Assembly: GCA_009767595.1 (NCBI GenBank)
Contig: VSDK01011273.1
Coordinates: forward strand, 85,084 to 149,083
DNA length: 64,000 nt
Direction of reading: 5' to 3'
DNA from: Symbiodinium kawagutii
Taxonomy: Eukaryota > Sar > Dinophyceae > Suessiales > Symbiodiniaceae
Below the pieces are notes generated by a model that was given only the letters and a program-made list of their open reading frames with translations, searched no databases and was not told the DNA's origin. The position numbers and the translations under genes were made by a program. Shown one piece after another: positions 24,843-38,279 of this stretch (position 1 is its first letter; each line of letters begins with the position of its first letter).

Positions 24843-25226
24843 TAAGGAGGTCAAACTGCTTTGGTCTTTGCCCGCACCAACAATTGTGAAGAGGCGGCCT
24901 TTCAGACTTCTGGTTGCGCAGAGGGAATCAGAGTTTTGGTTGATTGCTGTTTCGATCACGCCAGAGACATGCACCAAGCAGGGGTCGCACCGAAGTTTGT
25001 GAAGGAAAGCGTTCGAAGAGAAGACATCGGAAAACCATTCGCTGCTGATAGTTGTTGGGGAGCAGGCTCAGATATCCAGCCCCACCAGGTGGTGAAGATC
25101 TTGCAACAAAGAGCTGCATCGGAAGACCAGGTGGTTAGATCTGTGTCGCGGGAGATGGCTGGGTTGCATATAGACATAGCACCAAATAGTCGTTTGATGA
25201 GTCTTGTTCCGATCGATGGTAATTGA
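24843..25226 (+). other. Block conserved in all three units, coding status unclear
   Basis: The segment with RDMHQAGVAPKFVKESVR and EDIGKPF is recognisable at about 42430-42760 in B and 56920-57240 in C, each with different indels. In A it is open for 121 codons. In B the frame is shifted within the block, and in C a 101-codon frame remains. It could be a 3' exon of the ankyrin gene or conserved non-coding duplicate sequence. Confidence 0.35.
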
Positions 25227-25229
25227 GGA

Positions 25230-28200
25230 ATACAGAAGTTGATGTGATGTTTTGGACCGATGTTGCGATCAGTATGAGAAAAGCAGTAGAAAGCTTCAGG
25301 GAAGTTTTTACAGCAGGACCAGTAAGTTTTATATTCCGAAACTACTGGGGAAGTGTCATAGTCATAGTACTCCTTCCCGCTAAGAGCCTTTCAGCAGCAC
25401 AGGGGATCTTTTTTGTGAAGTTGTTCATGAACGAAGCGGGTGGTTTTTTGCATTTCTTTGTTGACCCAAGTCCTGCTTCAAATCCAAAAAGGCTGAGCAG
25501 CACACGTCAGGCCAGATCGTCGCCACAGCCTGAGCCCGCTGAGCTAGGGACCCCAGTTTGGGACGGGCCTTGTACCAATGATCAGCGCTGTGCCTGGGTA
25601 GGTTCTTCATGTGTCCCAAGATACGAGTTGGGCGAGAAACTTCACCTCGTTGGTTGAAGATTTGCCGAAATGTTAAGTTTTTAGTTGGTGACCTTTCAAT
25701 AAGTTGATATAGATTGTACAATTTTACATGCCCTTTTCTGAGTTTGTTCAGTCTGTGCGACAGAATATTTTGCAGAAGAACTCCAGAAGTGGCTTTGAAT
25801 TCTTTTGATCCTAAACTAGTCGGATATGTGATGTGACCAGCCTGAATTCAGCTGTGTCCTGTTTATAGAGAAAAGGGTATGCATGCAAATCGCTCTGTCT
25901 TTCAACATGATTAACATTAATATCCACATATAGTATGCATGCACATGTATATGCAATGTGCCAGTTCTCCGTTTGAAGATAAAGAGATCAATCTGGCCTC
26001 ACATCCCATGACTCCGAAGATTCCATCAACCCCGCGGCTGCAGGAGCAGGTCGGAGATGCATATCCCTTTTCTGGGGCAGGCCCGGTGGCCTGACATAGA
26101 CTGCACTGCAAATGTGGCACTTGAATTTCTGTGATCTGATGCCATTGCAATCCATGTGCCACATCGGTTTGTCCGTCAACTTCGAAATCAGCAGATGCAA
26201 ACCTTTCAGAGAGTGTCGCTTTAGGCCATGGTTGAGAGAGGCCTTTTTTCCGCAACCGTTTGTGGAAGATCTTGAGGTCAGCCCCCGCTTCGCACCCGAT
26301 TTGAGTTCCAAGTCCTATGGAGCCCGAGGAGCTGGGTAGAAAACAAATATGTTGGACTCGACATCAGTGTGTTCGATCAGTGAAACAAGTTGTGAAACTG
26401 CCAGATGAATATTGCTGACGAAAGAAACTTATGCAACTTGAGTGTAGAAACTGTTTGGTTGCTTTGAAAAATAGAGAGAGGGAGCTGCGTATGACTTATG
26501 CTACGCGTTGATCTTAGATGGAGGGAAAGGTGGCCTCAACGCAAAACAACTTTGCGAGTTCAACGTGTGAAAACGCTGTTGTTTCTGCAAGCAGTTGTTC
26601 CAGTGAGGTGTTTCTTAATTAGGGAGCATTGAGATGCATAAAGAATAAGGGCCAAGGGATTATAACTGCCAAATGCTTCCCAGTTGGGGAAGGGTCGGGA
26701 AGGATTGTCCTTCCCATGTCGCTCTCACCGTTTGAAGTGCCTCGAAGGATGAGAAACTGTTGACAGCAGCCTGCCGCTGCTCGAAGCCGCCCCTCCTGGC
26801 GACGAGGCTCGACTCAGCGACCACTCATGGCATACCTTTGTGATGAGTCCTTTCAAAGGTGTTGCCACAACTTTGTTTCACGACCATCACACATGTGTTA
26901 TATTTGTTTACCTCATAAATGATCACCCATGATGTATCTACAAAATGTGAATTCAATGCCGTTGGTTTTGCTACATATTGTCCATTACTCATCAGAAGCA
27001 GCATGACATGACTTGGAGTGTCTTCCTTTGGTACTTCTTTTGTTGAGCCGGGATTTCAGCTCGTTAGCTTCGCCGTGGAACCAAACTCCTGGTTGATCCT
27101 TAGTGGCCTGGGCCGTCCCCTTGAGTGGTCCATGGTCCGTGTCTTCACACCTGACGCTTCAGAAAATGCAGCGTTTGTCCCTTCCTGGTGCATTTGTTTG
27201 ACCAGTAGTGCTGGTCTGAGAAATTGTGTGATATGATATGGTTCCGTGTTTTTCTATGAAAATTGAACTTTCATTGTCCCGCATTCAAAATACTTCAAAT
27301 ATTGAAATGCTTCCCGCTTAAGCAGCATGCAAGTTTTTGTTGCTTCAAATGCATACGGCAGGGTTCAGATCCTACTTGGCCGGCTGTTTTGACTTTCGCT
27401 CAGTGATCCGGGCCCTTACCTGTGGATGTTGTCGCATGTTGTCTTGCCTGGGGTGCGGCAGCATGATGATACAGTCATGAGTTTCCTCTCGGATATTAGG
27501 AGGTAGACAGCTTTCAAGGAGGCCATTTCCTAGTGAAAATATGTATTCTAATGTATGCTTCTAGCTGACTTGCAGGGGCTATCAAGTTCTCGAGGGATGA
27601 TTTTGGTGAGCAGAAACATCTCTCGGCGCAGTTTCCAGGAGGTTTGTTCGTTCAGACCTTTCTTCACTCTTCACACAACTGTGCCTCCGGCTCTCATTTC
27701 CTGACGTAGGTTCTACTTGTAGTGGGGCAATGATACTATTTGATGATACTTGATGGCTTGTAGTTTCTTATATTTGGGCTTGGCAAATCAGTAACTTCAT
27801 GAGGAAACGACTTAGGCAAATAGAGTGGTTTGCACGGCACGTTATCCAAAATTCGTAACTTGCCAAAATTGATCTGAAATGCGGGCTCACCCTGAATGTT
27901 GGCTCAGCCTGATTGTCAAGGATGCAATGTGACAGATGTATCCAGACGAGGGAGGAAGAAAATCACAATTTTCCACAATTCTTCGGAGACTTGCTCCAGG
28001 TTGAGTGAGCGCATGAACTTGATCAAAACTCTAACAGATACCACTTGTGATAGGAGGAATTGAAACCTGATACCATCCGTGATGGCAGATCACACGGTGA
28101 CATGAAGTGCATGGCCAGAGGACTGGTGATGACTGGTGACCGGTGCAACAGGATCCTGACCATTGCCAGCATCTCAGAATTTGCTGCTATCACAGCCAGT

Positions 28201-28337
28201 GTTTAATTTTGTGGCTTCATTGCATGTCGAATTGGGGGTCGAAGCTATCAACCCCAGACTGGCCGCACAGCTTGGTTTCCCACCAAGACAGCCAGTTTCG
28301 CAGGTTTTTGGTCCCAGGCATATTCTCGCGCCGAGCC
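25230..28337. other. Region upstream of receptor-like copy 1
   Basis: No certain exon. A short exon-like piece near 26750-26830 (KLLTAACRCSKPPLL in A) has better versions at 44381-44480 in B (KDEKLLTTACCSKPPLLAI) and 57895-57999 in C. About 300 bp before the start codon, the phrase gataggaggaattgaaacctg is shared by A and B and probably marks the 5' flank of the receptor-like gene. No TATA box can be named, as expected for dinoflagellates. Confidence 0.4.
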
Positions 28338-28385
28338 ATGAAGTGCTTCCTTCTCCTGCTGTTGGTGCACGGCTTCGAGCCATGA
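28338..28385 (+). promoter_or_regulatory. Upstream ORF overlapping the start codon of copy 1
   Basis: The first 44 nt around the start are tandemly duplicated. The upstream ATG opens a 15-codon frame (MKCFLLLLLVHGFEP) whose TGA at 28383-28385 overlaps the main ATG as ATGA. A re-initiation or leaky-scanning effect is possible if the mRNA leader includes it. Confidence 0.5.
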
Positions 28386-31300
28386 AGTGCTTCCTTCTTC
28401 TCCCGGCGTTGGTATGCGGCTTCTGGTGCGAAACCAGCAAACGCACCGGTTGCCGCGGACAGCCAAGGCATTTTGTCCGAGAGACATCAGCCACAAATCC
28501 TTTGCTAGCATTTCGAGACATCGAAGTGTCTCCTGAAGAAGAGCCAATAGTGGTTGACTGGGACAACGACGGAGATTTGGACGTGATTGTGAGAACCAGC
28601 CGAGAACTTTTACTGTTTGAGTTCAAGTCAGACAGCAGCCACTTTGTGAAAGTTCAGCCCAGTCCTTTCCACGGAATTTCGGCCGTCAAAGGTGTTGCTT
28701 CCTACTGCCGTCCTGCAGTGGTTGACTGGAATGGGGATGGACGGCTGGACTTGATCATCGGAGCTCAGGATCGGCCTGTCACATGGTTTCGGGATGATGA
28801 CTTCATGTTTGAACCAAGTTTCTTCATATTATTTTTCTACGATTTTCTACGTGTTTCCATATGTTTCTATTCAATTCAAGTTCGAATTTCGCAACAAGGA
28901 CCTGTTTCACCATCCTTTCTGATGGTTTGGTGGAATGTTTATGTTGCACACGTCCTGTTCAACATGGTAAGCGCGCTGTTCAACCTTGACTCGCAGGATG
29001 GACTCGAGTACTACGAGAGGAACAGTGATGGTCGACTTCAATGGAAAACAGACAACCCTTTTGAAGTTGTGCCGACAGTGCGGAATGCTTGTACTGATCT
29101 TGCAGTGGGAGATTGGGATGGCAATGGGAAATTGGATCTGCTTGTCTCCCACTGCTGTGGTTCATCGCATCCACTGCAACACTACGAGAGTTCTGATGGC
29201 CAACTTGTGCTGATGAATGAGTCCACCAGCCCTTTTCAATCCGTCGAGTGGAAGACACGCACAATGAGACCTTTGATGGCAGATTGGAATGGTGATGGGC
29301 GGATGGACTTGATTCTCATGGCAAAAGTCTTTGACAGACGAGTCTCATCAAATTGGAAAGATCCAAAAAATTGCCCAATAGAAGTCCACTTGCAAGGTGC
29401 TGATGGAACAGCAAGTGCCATTGACTCTTCAGGCCCAGTACTGCGGAATTGGCACTGCAGGAAATTCGATGGTTCTGGCATCTCTTTGGTGGATGTGGAT
29501 CAAGATGGGGATTTAGATGCTATTTTGGGTGCAATGAATGGACCATTGCACGTTTACGAGCGCACAGCCCCCGGTCTGCGGTTGCCTGAATCAATCTCGG
29601 GCCCGATTCCTCTTGACCAGATTCACTTCGACGCTACTGAGCCTCTGAATTTTTTTCAGCCAGTGTTGGCTGACTGGGACTTGGATGGAGACCTTGATTT
29701 GGCCATTATTGACCCAACACCAATGTTGGAAGGTCACAAAAAGAATGCGTTTTTTGAACACCAAGCAGATGGCACGGTCCTGAAGCTCAGTGGCCCGCCA
29801 AATATTTCTTGCTCACTCGACTGGAGCAAACTATTCAGCTATGTTGACTTCGACGGAGATGGGAAGAAGGATATTGTGGGTTTTGACAATGAAACCCATG
29901 TCATCATTTGCATGCAGACATCTTCCGGCTTCATCGCTTCTGACCAAAATCCTTTCAAGCGGGCAGCCAGCATGACCCCATTCTGTTGGAACTGCCCATG
30001 GGACAATGATCACTTTTACCACTACTTTAGCTCCTCAGGTTTTCCATCTTTTGTTGACTGGGATTCCGATGGCGATTTGGACATGCTCAGGATCAATCTT
30101 GACAAGCAGGCGCAGCGCGAGTCTTCCAGTGCCAAAGCTGTGTTTTTCAAAAGTTGTGTAATGGTATCCTTGAAACCCTTTCCAAATATGACTATATTGA
30201 TGCCATTTCATGCTTCCAAGCTCAGGGTTCTCAAGTAGTTTGCGAGAACCGTGCTGAAACATGGCATAATAACTGTGTCTTTTTTTGAGGGACGGTCAGT
30301 GCAGACACAGGCAGTCTCAGGAGTGTGCCAAGTGAGTCGCTTTTCCCTGGTTTCCCGTTGGTTGCATCATACTAATGGCATCCAATTGCATTTGCGAGCG
30401 GTTTCCTCACTGTTGGGCTGCTCGGTGGTTCCTTCTAGATTCTGTGTCAAGTGAAACTTGTGGTGCCTTCGTTTGACCATTTGTCAAACGTGGTTTCATG
30501 CATTTTGTTTTCCGATTTCCAGAAAAACTTATGTGCAAGACTAGAAATGCTGATGCGTTCGCTGTGTTACCATGCAGGTCTATTTGTACGAGCAGCTTTC
30601 CAACGGTTCATTCTTGGCACAGCCCCTTCCAGTACCTTCCGCTCGCGACTACACAGCTGCAGATTTCGATGGAGATGGAGATATTGACTTCATGATGGCT
30701 AAGCCACATAAAAAGAGCTGCCTGTACTTCGAGCGCAGAAGTGATGGAAGTCTAGACCAATTGCATGGCACAGACAATCCGTTCAACGGCGTTTGTGAGG
30801 TGCTTAGTGGGGCGACCATGGCATTCTCCTCCCCGGATACGCTCTCCACCTTGGGTGATTGGGATGGAGATGGTGAGATTGACATGATCTTGGTTGGTAA
30901 AACCAAAGTGAGCTTATGGATCAGCCGCCCCTTGAGGACTTTTGTGGAAGTCGTTGGATCCGAGCAACCTTTCACAAATATTCCCTTGTCAGAGAAGACG
31001 GCTGTGAGCTTGGTGGATGTGAATGGTGATGGAAGACTGGACGTCGTGGTTCCACCGCAGGTTTTCCACACTGACATAGGTTTCAACCGTGGACATGAAA
31101 CCTACCTTTACTTTCAGCAGTTGGCAAGTGGAGAAATCACAAGACAGACAGGTCCATCCAACCCATTTGGAAAGATGGACAAGACGGTCGATTTCAATTC
31201 CACCCTTCAGCACCAGAGAAAGAGTCTGTTTGCGGATGTCGATGGCGATGGTGACTTGGACTTGGTTGATGCAAACTTGCATTACACTCGAAATGATGGC

Positions 31301-34300
31301 GATGGAACCTTTACGGACATGGGTCCTGAAGACCCAAGCAATCCTTTCCATGGGATTGATGATTCCGAGTCCTCGTACTGGACCTTGGTAGATTGGGACG
31401 GCGACCAAGCCCTCGATCTTGTTCAAGCCTACAAGCCTAAACAAACACTGTCAGTATTTCAACCTTTGCGCTGGATGCTCGAAGTACCTGTAGTCGAGGA
31501 TTCCCCGCGAATGCGCTTCTATCATCAAGTTCGCAATGCTAGCTCCGGCAACATCACTTTCTTGGAACAAACAGGCTCTGCAAACCCTTTCCATGACATT
31601 AGTGGAAAAACAGTATTGCTAGAAAGCGTCGCTCCAAGTGTGGTAGACATAGACGGTGACGGTGATTTGGATTTGGTGCTTGGTACACCCAATGGTCGCT
31701 TGCTTTCTCATTTAATCTGATTTGAGTAGCATTTTTCTTTCCAAGTGCTTTTGTTTGTTTCTGTGTTCACACCTTCGACGTCTTACTTCAGCAGTGTCCT
31801 TCGCTTCCTCAGCAACTGAAGGACAGCTGTTGTACTACGAGCAGCAAGATGGCAAATTTCGGGAGGCTGCTACAAATCCATTTGCCGAGCTTTCCATTTA
31901 CACAGCTGATAGCACAACACCTGTGCAACCGCGCTTTGTAGATTGGGACGGTGATGGTGCAGTGGATCTTGTGGTGACAGGAACAGACAAAGTGCAATAC
32001 TTCCAAAGGGGTGTTTGCATGCCTTCTTCTCCATATTGCCGTTCAGGTTCCTGCAACAAAGAGACTTCCACTTGCACGTGCTCTCCTGGTGCCCAGGGTG
32101 AAGATTGCAGTCTTTGTGGCGACTTCCATGTCCGCAAGCAGGGGATGTGCCAACCATGCCCCGGGTTTGGTGACTTGTCAAGCTTCACTGGCACGTGTAA
32201 TAACAGAGGCGGGGTAAACTGTTGGCCGGCCGATAGCGTGGGGGCTCTAGGGCAGAGGACGACTGGGTAGGGAAGCTTGCGAAATATCGCTGGCAGGTCG
32301 GGAATCGACTTTTGAGAGAACTTTTGGTTATAAAATTATCCAGGCCCCAGAGGTCCCTAGCTTTGTCAAAGAACTTCGCTGAAGAAGATGAGACTGATGA
32401 ATGCCGTGGCTACTTTAAACATCAAGAAACGACGCCACTTGTCAACAAGCTATCGCGACTAATGTGACACACGGAAATTGATGGGACTTCTCATCAATAT
32501 CAGCGCCACCGCTGCAGCTTCCTCGTTGGACATCCACACGTTCGTTTGAACCCATTTACAATAGCAGGACATGCCTGGCGCACAGTAGCATTATCTTTTT
32601 GGGAGCGACTTGATGTTTGCATGGTTCCCATTCTGGATGGTTCCGGTTGCATTCCATCGGTGTTTTTTCAATGGAATGGGACAGAAAACCCTGAAACAGC
32701 TTCTTGGTTGACGCCTCCCCCACACTGTGATGTTAAGTACGGCATTATATAGAGTGCTAAAAGTGTGTTTGTGAGCCTTTTCTGCAGGTGTTTGTCACGA
32801 TGATGATGATGCCAGAGCACAGCAGATAGCTTCAAATCAGACCGGATTCAAGGTGACTTCAGCCACTGGATCTGGGCAATGTAGGTGCTCTCCACCGTTC
32901 TTTGGAGATGGTTGCGAACAAGGATCCTGTGCTCCAGGCCAACGCTTGGTCCAAGATGTACGTGCAGACAAGAAGTATCCTGTGTGGGAAGTCTGTGGGC
33001 CTTGCCAATCAGGTCGTTTCAAAAATGTGTCCGGCAACGAGGACTGCTCATTCTGTCCTCCTGGTCGCATCCCAGAGCAGGGGCTTCGCTGTGTCCCATG
33101 TGGCGCAGGCGCCATCCCCTCGGCCAAGAATCGCAGTGAATGCCGCCCTTGCCCTGTCGGCTCTGTGGCTGCCCCAGGGGCTCCAGCCTGCAGCCCATGC
33201 CCAGCAGGCCACATCCCAGAGCAGGGGGATCGCTGTGTTCCATGTGGCGCAGGCACCATCCCCTCGGCCAAGAATCGCAGTGAATGCCGCCCTTGCGATG
33301 TTGGCTCTGTGGCTCTTGCAGGGGCTCCAGTCTGCAGCCCATGCCAAGCAGGCACTTCACCCAGTGTGGACCACAGCAGCTGTGTCGCCTGCCAAGCGGG
33401 TGCTTTTGCGAGGCCCAGTTTTGAAGGGCATTGAAGGGGCAGGTTGGGTTTGACTGAGGAAACACCGTACCGTACGAATATGTGATTCCCTACCACTTGA
33501 ATAGCAGAGTTTCAAAAATTTAATTTGATTGGCTATATAAGTGTTCCAGAACGAATTGAGCGTTTTTCAAATGAATTTTACGAATTGAGCCTAGACCAGA
33601 GTGCCATGGCTGCGAGGCCTCGTTCGTTTCAGTGCACCATGTGTCCTGAAGGCTCCGTTCCAGAGAGTTCGAAAAGCAGTTGCAGAGACTGCGAGGATCA
33701 AAGCTATGCGGTGGAAGGTGATGAGACGTGCAAGGCGTGCACTTTTCCAGCCATGATTTTGAATGATATTGATTACAATTGGTGCACATATCTCTACATA
33801 GTGCTCCTGGGCCTCTTCCCCTTAGCATCCACGCTCTTCATGCTTTTGATGTTTGCAGTGTTTGGACGACTGCGCCTTCAAAGCTTGAAGCCTCGACTCA
33901 AACGGCTGGTCGCTACCAAGAACTGGCCAGAGCTGCATGCAATCCGAGCAACCTTTCTCCAATATGCCCTTTCCCACAAGGAAGCGTGTGCAAAGGTGCA
34001 AAATTGTAAACTTCAGGTAAAGAAGACATCTTTCCAACTTGGCATTTCCTTGCAATATGTGTTCGAAGATTTAGAGCACGTGTACAAGGAGAAGGCTGAA
34101 CAAGCAGAGTGGCGACTCGATGAATGGGGCCCAGTGACTAAGAGTGGCTTCTTTGTAAAGGTCCGAAATTGCGGGCTCCAAGTGGATCCTGATGATGCTT
34201 GGAATGCTTTGCAGCCTTGCGATTATCCCGAGGACCCAAATTTTCATCAAGTGGCAGGGGTGTTGGCCTACGGTCCATGGGCGTTGGGCAAGCATCAATG

Positions 34301-37300
34301 CTGCCCCCGTGATGGGTTGCCAGACTGCAGCATCGTGGACGCGCTTCAAGCACAGTCCAACAGTGCAAAGGCAACTTGGTTCCTCTCGTGGGTTTGGGGC
34401 TATCACTTCACATTGGTGCGCAAGGCAGGGTGGGTTGCAGAACAGGCAAGACACATTGACTCATTCCCTCCAAGAAGCCTAAGCCGCCCACGTGAATTCT
34501 TAGTTTGATGGTGCCCGCAAGGCTTTTGGGCGCATACTTACGGATACTTAATGAACACCCAAATCGAGAGGCAGACCTCTGAGCAACGCACAAAGGGGGA
34601 AACCTGCACACATTTTCTTGACCTAAACCCATTTCACACAAGGCGCAATTTCTCTCAACCTTGCCAAAATGTGTTTGTGTGTGTGTGTGTTTGCTTTAGA
34701 TACCGCATCGTCACAATTTTGCAGCGTGGCACATGACCCGGAAAGAGACGTCCAAATGCAAACCCCTTGGGTCAGGACGACACTCTGGCGACCCTTGGCC
34801 CCGCAGGCCCTCAGAGCCTTGATACTCAACTGAGCAGCGCTCAAAACCTCCAAGTATTGACTTATGATAGACATGAAACTGACTTGCCTCCGAGTAAGTG
34901 AAAACCACGTGCGCGAAAGCTTCGCGAAAGCAAGGGCGACAATCATAGAAATGGCATACGTCGAGAAAGCCGCGCGAAAGCGAAAGAGCTCACATGAACA
35001 TTATGGAACCCCAGTGGCCAGGCCCACCGGGCCGATCAACCAAATATGTTTCTTCAAACACCTAAAGTACTGGCGAGATTTCGGGTTTTATAAACATGGT
35101 TTCGAGATTGAGCCACGCTTTCGTTTGGACTTAGAACCTGGAACTCCAAGAGCCAAAACTTCTCGACAACTGCTGAAATTCAATACTCATTACACATGAC
35201 ATGCTGGACAGCCTCAAAACCAAGTGAAAGTACAGATGGGATGCAACAGCACCAAGGGAGGGGGTATGTTCGGCCAGTATCTATGTCGTCTGAGCCTAGT
35301 ATAATAACTAATTTTCACGAAACAAGAGACCAGCTTCGACTTTAGAGTTTGTCTTAGTTTTGGAGGCCCTGGCGAGATGGTGGGAGAAACACCGGATCGT
35401 TTCAGGGGCTGGCGAGGATGCTTCTGGGCAGGGTACCTACATATGGTGGTGCATGTTCGTGAACAACCAGTTCAGGATACTGGAGGCTGGCCAGGTTGAA
35501 GACACTGGTGATCTTTTCAACGTCTTTGGCCAGCAGTTGGAAGGTATCGGCAAGATGCTTATGTGCTTGGACAAAATGAGGCAAAGTTCCTACACCACGA
35601 GAATTTGGTGCATCTTCGAAGTTTTTGTTGCATGTCAGAGGCAGGATGTTTTTCCAAAAGGAAAGAATTGATGGAACATGATAGCACCAACGGCAAAATA
35701 ATTCCTCCACTGGATCAGAAGCGCCTGACTGGAGGGATGCCCCTCCAAAACAATCAGGTTTTCGAAGAAACTAAGTTTACTAAAGAACAAGTTTAAGATC
35801 TTCGGTGGAATTTCCTCTACAAAACTTATGCCCTAGGGGCCCTTACAAACCCCTGGAGTAGCAGGGCCTCTTGGTCACCTTGCTCAGGGGGGTTCCCTCT
35901 AGTTGTAGAAGATGATGTTGGCTAGAGAATTCAACGATGCTCGAAAACCAAAGAGTTTTTTTGTCAAGTATACTTGCTCCTTTGCAATCCACCAGCCCGT
36001 GAACCCATTTTGTAGATGATTTTGTAGAATCCTCCATCAAAAAGATCCTCGTATGTTTTTTTGGAAAGGCTCTGGTTTTGTCTTAAACTAACCCCCTTTT
36101 GTTCACTACCTGACCTGGAACAAGACAATTTTATGGAAATACATGATGACAAAAACCAAGGATCTTTAACCATTGCGCCGCAACAACCTACACCCCTGCA
36201 AAGGACCGACACAACATGAAAAGGATTAGAAAGGAGCATTCCCTATACAAAGTGACATTTGACAGACCTGTTCTCTATAAAATGAGGGTCGATGTACTTG
36301 GGGGCCAAAGAATCGACCGTCATGCAGAACTTGGTTTATCACAATAAGAGAGGCCTGCTGCACCAAGAGCTGAGAAGATTACCAAGAGGATTGCCACCAG
36401 GTCTTCGTGTCCGGAGAAGGTTGTGTATATTGTATCGCTTTCATGCCGCAGAATGAATAAGAACAATCCAGTCAATCCAGAACAAAGAAAACTAAAAATT
36501 AAAAATGCAATGAGCCTTCACTGCCGCAAAGAGATACCAACATCCACGAAGGATTAGTGATAAAAGACATGCAAAATGCGGTTCCTCAAAAGTTACACGG
36601 GCTCATGCTTTCCCCTTGGCTCTCTACAAAAAGGTCATCCAGAAATTCGAGATAGTGGACATGTCATGTTGTGATTGTTGTCATGGTTGGGGCCCTCTAT
36701 ATAGTCGTAGAGGTCGTGTTCAAAGCACCGATTATAGTTTGCCGAACGCAATTTTGTGGTGGGACCATTCAGTGCCTACACCCTGCCTTTGTGTAGAAGA
36801 ATCAACCCTGTCAGCCTTGACTTTTTAAAAATATATACTTAAACCTGGCTATGACCCCTTACCTTCAAGTTGAACACAGATACTTCAAGTGCTGGTCCTG
36901 GTCCACCCTGACCCTCCCATCCCACACTTGTTGGTCCAGTGGTCTATGGATGTCTTTGGTACGTTGGTCCTAAACCTGCGTCTTGGGCCACCCCTGGTCC
37001 GTATTTTATGGTGGCGTTTGGGGTGGTTCGGTGTGTTGTACCTGCAAGCAGCAAGCACTGATTCACTCCATTGTTGGTATTAAAGATTCTTAAAGTCTTC
37101 ATCATTTGTCAGGACCAGGTCGAGTGCTTGCTTCCAGCTTCAATATCTAGTATATACTTCTGGCTTTCGTTCTACCCCCTCAGGTTGTGGGTTGGCGTTT
37201 TTGTTTGCTGGCGTTTTTTGGTCGCCGCGTCTATCTTGGCTGGTAAGTTTGTGTGCTGGTACATCATCCCTGCCTTCTCTAACTACATTTTCCTTCATCT

Positions 37301-38279
37301 CGATTTGATTCTCCATCACGTTTATTTGCTTTCCTTCTCGTGTTTCTTTCACACTCAACTGCTTGCCATCGCGCCACGGTATCAATGTATTTCTTGAGTC
37401 GATCTATTGCCCTGGAGATGGCGTAGATGTTTCATTTCTCTTGGCCCCTGCTAGGAGCATTCCAACCACTGCAATCTTCCCGGAGCTGGAAGTGGAAGCG
37501 ATTGAGTCTATGAAGGACCGATTGTGGAGCATTTACGATTCGCTGGTTATACTGTCTCTTGTTGTCCGTACTTGTTGGCTACCGGCTGCTTGCCAATACC
37601 TCTTCACCCCACGAGTTTGATACAAGCCCACTGCATAAGCTCAAATATTATGGTTCCAGTTTTAGCCAGCGGTGCTTGATCGCACCGTGACGGGTTTTGA
37701 AGCCAGTTTGTTCTGCACGATGTTTTTGGGAGATTTTCTTGGTGATTAATATTAGGTTCATGGAGGTATTTGATGACAAGGGTCGGCCGAACAACCGAAT
37801 TCGCCGCCAGCCACGTTTTTAAGGACTTGATCCAACAATGCCGAGTTGATGCTGAGGAGGCTGGAACAGAAGAGTTGGTGGGCGCTCGTGTATTTTCATG
37901 TTTGCACCCCCACATGTATGGACATTGCCCATCATTGCCCAACCAAGCCATGTTGTTTTTTCTGGAGCGAGCTCATGGTGGCTTACCACAACTCCAATCC
38001 ATGAATCAGGCGGAAGCTTCAGTTGAAGCTGATGCAGAGGCGATCAAAAAGCTCATCCAGCAGAAGCATAAATCCTTTGAATATGTGAACCAGACCGTGG
38101 AGCAAGCTCTTTGGTGCGAAGCCATCAAGGTCTTGGAGCAAAGTGAGCGGAGCGAGAGTGGCAAGACCCAAAGCATCGTCCCGTCAACGGAGACTGTGTC
38201 AGACCGCCCTTCCACTGGGGAGATTTTGTCATCCAAAGGCTCGAAGAGCTTCGACCGCGAAAAATGTTTTCTTCAGTGA
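28382..38279 (+). CDS. Receptor-like FG-GAP/EGF/Cys-rich TIR-like membrane protein, copy 1
   Basis: Ten exons: 28382-28777, 28997-30139, 30578-31718, 31792-32208, 32788-33412, 33617-34445, 35348-35640, 37455-37614, 37824-37877, 38010-38279. They total 5328 nt (1775 residues plus TGA) with no in-frame stop. The signal peptide is MKCFLLLPALVCGFWC. About 15 DxDGDG-type calcium loops in exons 1-4 give FG-GAP/VCBS propeller repeats. An EGF-like segment spans exons 4-5, exons 5-6 give cysteine-rich repeats, a membrane helix lies near residues 1297-1321 and the TIR-like RIWCIFE has its Glu near 1608. Likely a plasma-membrane receptor with an extracellular N-terminus; ligand unknown. Donors at 32209, 33413, 34446 and 35641 are GC. 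Intron 3 has no usable GT; a GA at 31719 keeps the frame, otherwise TGA at 31718 would truncate the protein. The exon 7 acceptor at 35347 was chosen by phase. Confidence 0.78.
32788..33412 (+). CDS. Exon 5 of copy 1: EGF-like end and cysteine-rich repeats
   Basis: Begins by completing a Gly codon and VCHDDDD, continuing the NNRG of exon 4 to give an EGF-like C-NNRGVC pattern, then GQCRCSPPFFGDGCEQ. Two near-identical 48-49-residue modules follow (IPEQG, RCVPCGAG, IPSAKNRSECRPC), of the ephrin-receptor/TNFR-like type. It ends at GCGAG|GCCC, a GC donor. Confidence 0.75.
35641..37454 (+). other. Expanded intron 7 of copy 1 (1814 nt)
   Basis: The same intron is 84 nt in copy 2, with the same CAGAG|GC donor and GCTAG|G acceptor. 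Similarity to copy 2 exists only in the last ~60 nt, so about 1.7 kb was gained in copy 1 or lost in copy 2. I see no terminal repeats or coding motif of a known transposon. Confidence 0.6.

Noticed and set aside
28778..28996. Reading through intron 1 of copy 1 as coding
   Set aside because: The frame is open in copy 1, but in copies 2 and 3 the same place contains stops and is not similar, while the exons on both sides are.
32837..33496. 219-codon minus-strand frame opposite exon 5 of copy 1 (similar in copies 2 and 3)
   Set aside because: Antisense shadow of the cysteine-rich modules, whose sense frame matches a known repeat type and joins in phase to other exons.
37770..37877. Continuous frame suggesting that exon 9 of copy 1 starts near 37756
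   Set aside because: In copy 2 the same frame has a TAA at 54160-54162. Starting at AAG|GA (37824 and 54187) gives 54-nt exons of equal length and matching phase in both copies.
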